Assembly: GCA_016931875.1 (NCBI GenBank)
Contig: JAFGDX010000271.1
Span: 1-6,102, forward strand
Reading direction: 5' to 3'
Source: Prolixibacteraceae bacterium
Lineage (GTDB): Bacteria > Bacteroidota > Bacteroidia > Bacteroidales > Prolixibacteraceae
Length of the DNA: 6,102 nt
Under the pieces are notes generated by a model. That model was not told where the DNA came from, searched no databases, and was given only the letters and a program-made list of their open reading frames with translations. Of this stretch, positions 1 to 5,781 are shown piece after piece. How positions within the stretch are numbered: the stretch's first letter is position 1; each line of letters opens with the position of its first letter. The translations under genes and the position numbers were made by a program.

Positions 1-872
1 GAATAAAATAGCACAAGGCTTCTTCCGGCATCAGTAAAGGCACCTTGCATATCTTTTACAATCGCGTAATAGCAATTTTCATCAAACCAAACATAGGGGT
101 CTTCAGCGGGAAACTCAGCATCTTTAGCGGTGAAGATGGGTTTCATTTGTTTTTCAAAAGGTCCCTGCGGATTGTCGGCTATGGCAGTTAAATGTACCAC
201 GGGGCCACTCATGGGCATGGGTAATTGTTTTGCAGCCGCCTTATAAACCATCAGGTATTTTCCATCGGGCATTTGAGTTACCGACGGGTTGGAAACCATT
301 AATGCATCGTGTGCTGTGGAATCGGCTGACACACTTACCAGCGGCACATCAGAACGCTGCCACGGACCATTCGGATTATTGGCTACTGCAACTCCAATTT
401 GCTGTTTGTTACGGTGTTCCCAGTACTGGTTTTCGGCTGTTATGTTGCCTGTGGTTCCCATATAATACAAGTAGTATTTGCCATTGAAAATGTGAATCGT
501 CGGATTGTGAGTTACCGCACCATCCCAGTATGTACGCCCGCGAAAAGGCAAAGCAACATCTTGAAATTTAAAAGGGCCAAACGGAGAATTGGAAACCGCA
601 TGAGCTATTTCGGAATGTGTGACCCATGCCGACATTCCGAGTTCTTTTGGCCATCGCGAATAATACATGTGGTATTTGCCATCGTCCTCTGATTTTATCA
701 AACTACCACCCCATATAAACCATTCGGCATCGATAAATTTTGCCGTTTGGGGAACAGGCTGAAGCATTGCAGCAAAATTGAGTTTCCCCGATCCTGCTTT
801 TTGTTCCGGTGAACAGGAAAGCAGAAAAACAAGAAAAGATACCAATGTTATTTGAATAACAATTTTTGTCAT
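1..872 (-). CDS. GH43-like beta-propeller glycoside hydrolase, predicted lipoprotein (partial)
   Basis: The reading frame starts at ATG 872 and runs open off the left edge, so 290 N-terminal residues are visible and the C-terminus is missing. Residues 1-20 are a lipoprotein signal: hydrophobic stretch, then lipobox LLSC with Cys20 as the lipidation site. The rest looks like a GH43-type five-bladed propeller. Three blade-like repeats pair a 'GKYxxxY' strand (residues 65, 131, 204) with an 'NxPxGP[FW]' turn (about 94, 165, 233). Candidate acidic active-site residues, by analogy with GH43, are Asp48 (FIDAEWFIWGG), Asp117 (YWDGAVTHNP) and Glu257/Asp258 (AEDPYVW). The likely role is hydrolysis of plant or algal glycans at the cell surface or in the periplasm; the substrate cannot be told. 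It lies downstream of the LuxR gene on the same strand but 261 bases away, with its own candidate promoter, so it is probably a separate unit. The family call is by recognition of the fold pattern and is less certain than the lipoprotein signal. Confidence 0.75.
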   Translation of the reverse strand, partial: MTKIVIQITLVSFLVFLLSCSPEQKAGSGKLNFAAMLQPVPQTAKFIDAEWFIWGGSLIKSEDDGKYHMYYSRWPKELGMSAWVTHSEIAHAVSNSPFGPFKFQDVALPFRGRTYWDGAVTHNPTIHIFNGKYYLYYMGTTGNITAENQYWEHRNKQQIGVAVANNPNGPWQRSDVPLVSVSADSTAHDALMVSNPSVTQMPDGKYLMVYKAAAKQLPMPMSGPVVHLTAIADNPQGPFEKQMKPIFTAKDAEFPAEDPYVWFDENCYYAIVKDMQGAFTDAGRSLVLFY

Positions 873-896
873 TTTACAGGTTTAGGTTTTATTTTT

Positions 897-927
897 CAAT
901 GATAACCTCAATTTTGCGTTTTTCAAA
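897..927 (-). promoter_or_regulatory. Candidate Bacteroidetes-type promoter for the GH43-like gene
   Basis: Read on the minus strand, a perfect TTTG (-33 box, plus positions 924-927) is followed after exactly 19 bases by TATCATTG (897-904), which matches the TAnnTTTG -7 consensus at five of six fixed positions. The box ends 24 bases before ATG 872, leaving a short A/T-rich leader without a Shine-Dalgarno motif. The consensus is established for Bacteroidetes primary sigma factor promoters; use of this site is inferred. Confidence 0.45.
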
Positions 928-1039
928 ATATTACTTCGTTCTTATCCCTGGTTTTCAAATTATAACTACACAATTTACCTTCATTCCACTCTCGCTGCTT
1001 ATTCATACTTTAACCATGTTGTTGCCGTGCAATTCTTAT

Positions 1040-1078
1040 CTGAAGCAAAACGTATCCAGCGCGCCTGGAAGGCTTCAG
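1040..1078. other. Two-tier inverted repeat (hairpin) in the intergenic region
   Basis: A perfect 7-base outer stem, CTGAAGC (1040-1046) with GCTTCAG (1072-1078), encloses a 5-base inner stem, TCCAG (1055-1059) with CTGGA (1065-1069), around a CGCGC loop. The asymmetric internal loop has 8 bases on one side and 2 on the other. It is the only GC-rich patch in the 261 bases between the LuxR and GH43-like genes. No T-run follows on either strand, so it is not a standard intrinsic terminator. It could be a processing or stability hairpin of the LuxR transcript, or an operator. Confidence 0.4.
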
Positions 1079-1102
1079 GGAATTAAAGCGTAAAAAAATT
1101 TC

Positions 1103-1136
1103 AAAAAAAAAGTGGTTTTAGCAGGGTAGAAAACTA
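1103..1136 (-). terminator. Weak candidate terminator after the hemerythrin/LuxR operon
   Basis: On the minus strand the LuxR stop codon TAG begins a 7-base stem (TAGTTTT with AAAACCA, one A-C mismatch, loop of 10 bases). After one C comes a run of nine T (plus positions 1103-1111). Position and T-run fit an intrinsic terminator, but the stem is AT-rich and weak, so the call is tentative. Confidence 0.35.
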
Positions 1137-1739
1137 TTTTATTGCATCCTCGGGTGCAATTAAGTTATTGATGAGGGCATAGACGGTAAGCGCTGAAACG
1201 GTTTTTACACCCAATTTTTCGGTTATATTTTTACGGTGAGTAATTACGGTGTTTGTACTTATGTAAAGTTTATCGGCAATTTCTTTGTTAGAAAGACCGC
1301 GGGCAACCTCTTTTAATACTTCCGTTTCACGCTCGCTCAGCATATTCTGGCCGGTGGTTTTTTGTTTTTTGTTTTCCTGGTCGAAAAAAAAGTCCTGAAA
1401 TTTTTCCAGAATTTGCTGCTGATTGTCGTTGTTGGATACAAATTGTGAGCAGGGACAATTTTTGAGCACCATGTCGCCTATCACCATAATTTTACACAGC
1501 GGGCATTTTCCAACCAGTTGTTCGAGCAGCAGCGGGCCAGGACTGCCAATCATATTCTGTTCAATAACCAGGAACGAACGCATACCCGGTTGCACTGCCA
1601 ATTCGATTTCTTCCAGCGAATCAACTTCTGAATAATCCGATTGAATCCCGATTACACTCAAAAGGGTTTTTATACCCAGCCGGGTGAGAAAATGAGATGC
1701 AGCCACAATTACTTTTATGTTGTTTTCCGGAAAATTCAT
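1134..1739 (-). CDS. LuxR/NarL-family transcriptional regulator with degenerate, cysteine-bearing receiver-like domain
   Basis: A 201-residue DNA-binding regulator. Residues 134-195 are a clear LuxR/NarL/FixJ helix-turn-helix: LSERETEVLKEVARG, then SNKEIADKLYIS and the recognition helix from about 162 (TNTVITHRKNITEKL). Residues 7-118 resemble a receiver domain but lack its chemistry. The acidic pocket is AAS (13-15), where 'DDH' is usual, and the phosphoacceptor position appears to be Glu60 (VIEQNMIG) instead of Asp. Four cysteines cluster in that domain: Cys79 and Cys82 (CPLC), Cys95 and Cys97 (CPC). Control by phosphorylation is therefore unlikely; metal, Fe-S or thiol sensing is possible but inferred. 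The start at ATG 1739 is chosen because it overlaps the hemerythrin gene's TGA by four bases (ATGA), and because the 45 residues read upstream in this frame are unlike the family and lie within the hemerythrin gene. The two genes are almost certainly co-transcribed and translationally coupled. Confidence 0.9.
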   Translation of the reverse strand: MNFPENNIKVIVAASHFLTRLGIKTLLSVIGIQSDYSEVDSLEEIELAVQPGMRSFLVIEQNMIGSPGPLLLEQLVGKCPLCKIMVIGDMVLKNCPCSQFVSNNDNQQQILEKFQDFFFDQENKKQKTTGQNMLSERETEVLKEVARGLSNKEIADKLYISTNTVITHRKNITEKLGVKTVSALTVYALINNLIAPEDAIK

Positions 1740-2479
1740 ACCGTTTTTAAAATTTCCTGTTCCAGTTGTTTTACTTTCGGAACAACTACCTTTTCTTCCA
1801 TGTACGAATGGTCGTTGATGTCTCTTTCCACTCTGAAAAGTTCCATAAGTAAATTCTGAATGATATGACGGCAATTTACCGGCGGTAAAAATTTTATGAT
1901 AAGGTTTTTTAAATCGGTCAGTTTTATTTCCAGGTTATCGTGTTGCCGTTCATAGGTTTCAATGGGCTGGGCCAAAATCATTTTAGCTACCGATTGCGGT
2001 GCATCCATTTTTATACTGGCCTTTTCAATTTCGCGGATATACGGAAACACCACCTCCTCTTCGTGGGCAAAATGAATTTTCATCTCTTCCACATATTTGC
2101 TAAAAAAATCATCCAGAAGTTTAATGTTCTTTAGATTCCCGACGGTAGATTCCTCAAGCAGCTTATTGATGAGATTCTGGATTTCCGGAACTTTTATTTC
2201 CAGAAAATACTGATGTGTATTGGAAAGATAGGTGATAATATCGGCCAGCGAAAAATTTTTCACCTGGTCGGCCGGAAAATAATCGCGGTTGTGGTAAGCG
2301 TTTATTATGGCCAGAAAAAACCACGGATTTACCTTGTATTCATCACACACTTCCTTTACGGTTTTGTTTCCAAAGCCATACTCAATCCGAAAACGCCCAA
2401 TAACCGGAATCAGCGAATAATCCCGGTGAATTACATCAGCCATTCTCATATTAGTGGTAAAAACCAAACTTGTATTCAC
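1736..2479 (-). CDS. Hemerythrin-domain di-iron protein, RIC/YtfE-like
   Basis: A cytoplasmic protein of about 247 residues. The N-terminal 65 residues match the ScdA_N domain pattern of RIC (repair of iron centres) proteins: MADVIHRDYSLIPVIGRF, then a GFGNKTVKEVC segment. The usual Cys-Cys pair of 'gidfCCgG' is absent (here IEYGFGN); Cys45 remains. The C-terminal hemerythrin four-helix bundle keeps the full RIC ligand pattern: His89 (NTHQYF), His136 and Glu140 (HFAHEEEVVFP), His180 (RQHDNLE), His224 and Glu228 (HSYMEEKVVVP). YtfE-type relatives act in repair of Fe-S clusters after nitrosative or oxidative damage or in NO handling; other hemerythrins bind O2. The start is uncertain because no in-frame ATG exists before the conserved domain except at 2449 and 2443. 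GTG 2479 is preferred because it follows an A-rich tract and leaves a short N-terminal leader before the MADVI motif. TTG 2500 is possible and would add seven residues. The gene's TGA overlaps the ATG of the LuxR regulator. Confidence 0.9.
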   Translation of the reverse strand: MNTSLVFTTNMRMADVIHRDYSLIPVIGRFRIEYGFGNKTVKEVCDEYKVNPWFFLAIINAYHNRDYFPADQVKNFSLADIITYLSNTHQYFLEIKVPEIQNLINKLLEESTVGNLKNIKLLDDFFSKYVEEMKIHFAHEEEVVFPYIREIEKASIKMDAPQSVAKMILAQPIETYERQHDNLEIKLTDLKNLIIKFLPPVNCRHIIQNLLMELFRVERDINDHSYMEEKVVVPKVKQLEQEILKTV

Positions 2480-2511
2480 TTTACTGATTTTTTTTAACAA
2501 TTTCCCATCAG

Positions 2512-2542
2512 CAAAATAAACGAATTAAATACACTCATAAAA
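2512..2542 (-). promoter_or_regulatory. Weak candidate promoter for the hemerythrin/LuxR operon
   Basis: On the minus strand, TTTT (2539-2542) and TTATTTTG (2512-2519) are separated by 19 bases. Each is one base off the TTTG / TAnnTTTG consensus. Transcription would begin around 2505, close to TTG 2500 and about 25 bases before GTG 2479, which would favour the GTG start. The region is AT-rich, so a chance match is quite possible. Confidence 0.2.
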
Positions 2543-2609
2543 TCCCAACATTTAGCTATTTTTCACCCGTATTGTACAAAGGCTATCTGAATAATGTTTT
2601 TCAAAATGG

Positions 2610-2640
2610 TCTGAATCTTCCATTTTACTTTCTAAATTTG
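2610..2640 (+). promoter_or_regulatory. Candidate promoter for kdsA
   Basis: TCTG (2610-2613, one base off TTTG) and a perfect TAAATTTG -7 box (2633-2640) are separated by 19 bases. The -7 box ends one base before ATG 2642, so transcription from here would start downstream of that codon. This points to ATG 2660 as the working start, with 19 bases between box and start codon. The spmAB candidate promoter has nearly the same geometry (17 bases). Confidence 0.5.
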
Positions 2641-2659
2641 CATGAAAGATAAGCTACAC

Positions 2660-3493
2660 ATGAATTTTCAAATCGGACAACTAAAATATACCGGTAACAA
2701 CTCTTTTTTTTTGATGGCCGGGCCATGTGCCATTGAAGGTGAAAAAATGGCGTTGGAAATTGCTGAAAAGATTACTGAAATTACCAGCCGGTTAAAAATC
2801 CCTTATATTTTTAAAGGCTCGTACCGCAAAGCAAATCGTTCCCGGTTGGATTCGTTTACCGGAATTGGCGACGAAAAAGCGCTGAAAATTCTAAAAAAAG
2901 TAGGCGAAAACTTTGCCATTCCCACAGTTACAGATATTCATTCGGCACAGGAAGCTGCCCTGGCTGCAAGCTATGTTGATGTTTTGCAGATACCGGCGTT
3001 TTTGTGCCGGCAAACCGACATTTTGGTTGAAGCGGCAAAAACAGGAAAGACGGTAAACATTAAAAAAGGGCAGTTTTTATCGGCCGAAGCCATGCGCTTT
3101 GCGGTAAACAAAGTACGTGAAAGCGGCAACCCAAAAGTGATGCTTACCGAACGGGGAACTACATTTGGCTACCAGGATTTGGTGGTTGACTACCGTGGAA
3201 TTCCGGTTATGAAAGCCATGAATGTGCCGGTAATTTTAGACATTACACATTCATTGCAGCAACCCAACCAGGCCAGCGGTGTTACCGGCGGGAAACCCGA
3301 ACTGATTGAAACCATTGCGCGGGCAGGAATTGCTGTTGGCGCCGATGGTATTTTTATTGAAACACATCCAAACCCTGAGAGCGCAAAATCCGACGGTGCA
3401 AACATGCTTCAACTCGATTTGCTTGAACCGTTGCTGAAGAAACTGCTGGCAATAAAACAAGTGGTAAACAGTTTTAATGATGTGAATTTATAA
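2660..3493 (+). CDS. kdsA: 3-deoxy-8-phosphooctulonate (Kdo-8-phosphate) synthase
   Basis: A cytoplasmic (beta/alpha)8-barrel enzyme that condenses phosphoenolpyruvate with D-arabinose 5-phosphate to Kdo-8-phosphate, the precursor of Kdo in the LPS inner core. The 277 residues compare with 284 in E. coli KdsA and cover the whole family domain. Visible signatures are AGPCAIEGE (20-28), FKGSYRKANRSR (51-62) for PEP/phosphate binding, PAFLCRQTD (112-120), VNIKKGQF (132-139), TERGTTFGYQDLVVD (163-177), DITHSLQQP (194-202) and FIETHPNPESAKSDG (232-246). Cys23, His197, Glu234 and Asp245 match the four metal ligands of class II (metal-dependent) KdsA. The E. coli type has Asn at the Cys position. 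ATG 2660 is preferred over in-frame ATG 2642: the extra MKDKLH is not family-like, and a perfect -7 box ends at 2640. The gene heads a tight plus-strand run with the DinB-like and Dabb genes. It is divergent from the hemerythrin operon. Confidence 0.96.
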   Translation: MNFQIGQLKYTGNNSFFLMAGPCAIEGEKMALEIAEKITEITSRLKIPYIFKGSYRKANRSRLDSFTGIGDEKALKILKKVGENFAIPTVTDIHSAQEAALAASYVDVLQIPAFLCRQTDILVEAAKTGKTVNIKKGQFLSAEAMRFAVNKVRESGNPKVMLTERGTTFGYQDLVVDYRGIPVMKAMNVPVILDITHSLQQPNQASGVTGGKPELIETIARAGIAVGADGIFIETHPNPESAKSDGANMLQLDLLEPLLKKLLAIKQVVNSFNDVNL

Positions 3494-3501
3494 AGTTGCC
3501 A

Positions 3502-3984
3502 ATGAAAACGATTCAATTTCAATCCATCGCCAAAGAACTGGAAACAATGGTTCTTGAGTGGGAAGAGAAGTTCGGAAACCTGAACAAGGAACAAATTACT
3601 CTTCGAAAAAATGACCAAAACCGTTCGCTGAAACAGATAGTTGGACACATGATTGATTCGGCGTCAAACAACACACACCGTGTAATTCATTTGCAATACC
3701 AGGAATCGCCGCTTGAATTTCCGAACTACGCAACTTATGGAAATAACGATCGCTGGATTGCCATCCAGAATTACCAGGAGGAAGACTGGCACACTATGGT
3801 TCAGTTTTGGAAATACATTCATTTGCATTTTATTCACGTCATCAAAAATATCGATCCGGGAAAACTGGGCAATGAATGGCTGGCAGACAAGTATGAACGG
3901 GTTTCGTTGCAAAAAATGGTGGAAGATTTTCCGCGACACTTTCGATTACACATTTCTGAAATAGAAAAATTACTGCAATACTAA
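3502..3984 (+). CDS. DinB-superfamily (YfiT/DinB_2-like) protein
   Basis: A 160-residue cytoplasmic protein with the four-helix DinB fold. The superfamily's metal-binding histidine triad is recognisable: His49 in the motif GHMIDSASNNTHR (48-60), and His146 and His150 near the C-terminus (PRHFRLHISEIEKLL). Members are metal-binding proteins, some of them thiol-dependent transferases or hydrolases; the substrate here cannot be deduced. No signal peptide or membrane segment is present. ATG 3502 is chosen, 8 bases after the kdsA stop. A TTG two codons earlier (3496) is in frame but less likely. The short gaps to kdsA and to the next gene (4 bases) imply one transcript, though no functional link with Kdo synthesis is evident. 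Confidence 0.88.
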   Translation: MKTIQFQSIAKELETMVLEWEEKFGNLNKEQITLRKNDQNRSLKQIVGHMIDSASNNTHRVIHLQYQESPLEFPNYATYGNNDRWIAIQNYQEEDWHTMVQFWKYIHLHFIHVIKNIDPGKLGNEWLADKYERVSLQKMVEDFPRHFRLHISEIEKLLQY

Positions 3985-3988
3985 ATTT

Positions 3989-4402
3989 ATGAAAAACAGG
4001 AGATCATTTATCAAAAAAACAACAGCCGCAATGGCTTTGGCCGGATTGGCGGGAATTTCAAAACAATCGGCAGCGGGCGAGGTAAAACTAAAGGGAGCGC
4101 TTGTTCATCATGTTTTCTTTTGGCTGAAAGAACCTGAAAACAGCAAGCATCTTCAACAATTACTGGCGGCCTTAAACGAATTACTAAAAGTAGAAACCAT
4201 TAAAATGAGCCACATTGGCGTGCCTGCTTCAACCGAGGAGCGCGATGTTGTGGATCACAGCTATTCGGTTTCCTACCTGGCCTTTTTCGACTCGAAGAAA
4301 GACCAGGACAGTTATCAGGTCCATCCCATCCATTTGAAATTTGTGGAAGAAAACGCTCATTTATGGAATAAGGTGGTGGTTTATGATTCGGTTGATGTAT
4401 AG
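3989..4402 (+). CDS. Tat-exported Dabb (stress-responsive alpha/beta-barrel) domain protein
   Basis: A 137-residue protein. Residues 1-29 form a Tat signal: twin arginines in NRRSFIKK (3-10), a weakly hydrophobic stretch AAMALAGLAG, and probable cleavage after SAA (27-29). The mature part is one Dabb domain (about 35-137): VHHVFFWLKEPE near the start, SYSVSYLAFFDSKKDQDSY in the middle, and the characteristic HPIHLKFVEE before the C-terminus. Dabb domains are dimeric ferredoxin-like folds. Some are enzymes (olivetolic acid cyclase-like), but most bacterial ones have unknown ligands. Export by Tat suggests a protein folded before secretion, acting in the periplasm. ATG 3989 lies 4 bases after the DinB-like stop codon, so it is the last gene of the kdsA run. 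The next gene downstream is convergent. I see no strong terminator hairpin in the 66 bases between them. Confidence 0.9.
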   Translation: MKNRRSFIKKTTAAMALAGLAGISKQSAAGEVKLKGALVHHVFFWLKEPENSKHLQQLLAALNELLKVETIKMSHIGVPASTEERDVVDHSYSVSYLAFFDSKKDQDSYQVHPIHLKFVEENAHLWNKVVVYDSVDV

Positions 4403-4468
4403 GGAGTGAAACCGGGTGACTACTGCTGATGCAGGAAGCAAGCATTTCAGATGTATTTTTTAAAACGG

Positions 4469-5701
4469 CTAATAAAAGAAAAGATAAGCCATCAGAATTG
4501 ATGCAATGATTCCGGCAAAATCGGCAATTAAACCGCAAACCACTGCGTAACGCGTGTTTTTAATTCCCACTGCTCCGAAATAAACCGCCAGAATATAGAA
4601 GGTGGTATCGGTAGCGCCTTGCACGGTACTTGCCACACGCCCCACAAACGAATCGGCCCCGTAAGTTGTCATGGCATCTACCATCATTCCGCGGGCACCG
4701 CTTCCGCTAAGCGGTTTCATTAAAGCGGTGGGCAGGGCAGGTGTAAAATCGGTATTGATACCCGCCTGCTGAAAGACCCAGGTAAATGCAGAAACAAACC
4801 AATCCATTGCTCCCGACGCTCTGAAAACACCAATGGCCACCAAAATAGCCACCAGATACGGAATAATTTTCACCGCCGTTTTAAACCCATCTTTGGCCCC
4901 CTCAATAAATGCTTCGTAAACATTTACTTTCCGAACAATGGCCATTACAATAAATGCAACGATTACGGAAAACAGAATAAGATTACTTGCCACATTTGAG
5001 ATTTGAGTAATGGAATCCTTGTCGAGCGTGGAGAAATACCAAATTACAGCCACAATAAAAGCCGTTAAGGCCCCCAGGTAGGCAAGCACTACTTTGTCTA
5101 ATAAATTAATTTTCTGATAAATAGCTACTGAAATCAGTCCTGCTATAGTAGAGAAATAGGTTGCCAGCAAAATGGGAATAAAAATATCGGAAGGATTCAC
5201 CGCTCCCAGTTGTGCGCGGTAAACCATAATACTAATGGGCAAAAGTGTCAATCCGGAGGTATTAAGCACCAAAAACATAATTTGCGCGTTGGAAGCTGTT
5301 TTTTTGTGCGGATTGGTTTCCTGCATTTCCTGCATCGCTTTTAATCCCATGGGTGTTGCGGCATTGTCGAGATTGAGCATGTTTGCCGCAATATTAAGCA
5401 TAATGGAACCATGTGCAGGATGAGACTTTCCCAACTCGGGGAAGAGCTTGTAAAAAAAGGGGCCAATCAGTTTTGAGAATATTTTTACGATGCCCCCCTT
5501 CTCTCCTATTTTCATTATTCCCATCCAGAGGGTTAGCACACCGGTTAAACCCAATGAAATTTCAAACCCGGTTTTTGCCATATCAAAAGTGGCGTTCATC
5601 ATTTCGGGGAAAACCTGGGTGTCTCCCATAAAAATCAGTTTTGCCAAACCAATGACAAAAGCAATAAGAAAAAAGAATATCCAAATGTAATTCAAAGCCA
5701 T
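4469..5701 (-). CDS. SpmA-SpmB fusion, nucleoside-recognition (Gate) domain membrane protein
   Basis: A 410-residue inner-membrane protein with about ten hydrophobic segments. Residues 1-195 correspond to SpmA, with the signature NLDNAATPMGLKAMQEMQ (110-127). Residues about 230-410 correspond to SpmB, with KPLSGSGARGMMVD (329-342) and STVQGATDTTFYILAVYFG (358-376). A linker with membrane segments (about 200-225) joins them. Both halves carry the Gate (nucleoside recognition) domain. In Bacillus, SpmA and SpmB are separate proteins needed for spore-core dehydration. Bacteroidetes do not sporulate, so the role here must differ; transport of a small solute is a guess from the domain. ATG 5701 is well placed 17 bases after a candidate -7 box and begins directly with the first membrane helix. 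The stop TAG ends 66 bases from the convergent Dabb gene. Confidence 0.93.
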   Translation of the reverse strand: MALNYIWIFFFLIAFVIGLAKLIFMGDTQVFPEMMNATFDMAKTGFEISLGLTGVLTLWMGIMKIGEKGGIVKIFSKLIGPFFYKLFPELGKSHPAHGSIMLNIAANMLNLDNAATPMGLKAMQEMQETNPHKKTASNAQIMFLVLNTSGLTLLPISIMVYRAQLGAVNPSDIFIPILLATYFSTIAGLISVAIYQKINLLDKVVLAYLGALTAFIVAVIWYFSTLDKDSITQISNVASNLILFSVIVAFIVMAIVRKVNVYEAFIEGAKDGFKTAVKIIPYLVAILVAIGVFRASGAMDWFVSAFTWVFQQAGINTDFTPALPTALMKPLSGSGARGMMVDAMTTYGADSFVGRVASTVQGATDTTFYILAVYFGAVGIKNTRYAVVCGLIADFAGIIASILMAYLFFY

Positions 5702-5718
5702 TCCTGCATGTAAAAACC

Positions 5719-5749
5719 CAAATGTAGGAAGACTTACGTATTTTTCATA
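5719..5749 (-). promoter_or_regulatory. Candidate promoter for the SpmA-SpmB fusion gene
   Basis: On the minus strand, TATG (5746-5749, one base off TTTG) is followed after 19 bases by a perfect TACATTTG -7 box (5719-5726). The box ends 17 bases before ATG 5701. This supports separate transcription from the DUF6807 gene 80 bases upstream. Confidence 0.5.
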
Positions 5750-5760
5750 AGAAATGCCAG

Positions 5761-5781
5761 ACTAAAAAATGCTTTTTTGGT
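5761..5781 (-). terminator. Candidate terminator hairpin after the DUF6807 gene
   Basis: Directly after the TAA stop, the minus strand reads ACCAAAAAA-GCA-TTTTTTAGT. Six A pair with six T around a 3-base loop, and after a C-A mismatch two more pairs extend the stem. The U-rich 3' arm and its place against the stop codon suggest an intrinsic terminator, possibly a poor one given the lack of G-C pairs. On the plus strand the same sequence pairs over nine positions including one wobble. Confidence 0.35.

Noticed and set aside
230..692. Plus-strand open frames over the left-edge gene
   Set aside because: They are antisense to the continuous GH43-like frame and rich in residues typical of shadow translation, with no recognisable domain.
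866..1093. Plus-strand 75-codon open frame in the intergenic region
   Set aside because: No family resemblance and no coding bias evident; it spans the GH43-like promoter and the hairpin, so it is most likely chance.
1740..1874. N-terminal extension of the LuxR regulator to an ATG at 1874
   Set aside because: The extra 45 residues are unlike any receiver N-terminus and lie wholly inside the hemerythrin gene in another frame; ATG 1739 gives a normal start and a typical ATGA overlap.
3496..3501. TTG start for the DinB-like gene
   Set aside because: An ATG follows two codons later, and homologous N-termini need no extra residues.
4403..4468. Terminator between the convergent Dabb and SpmAB genes
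   Set aside because: Only a 4-base stem (CTGC/GCAG, about 4424-4435) and a separate T6 run are visible; stem and run are too far apart to call a terminator.
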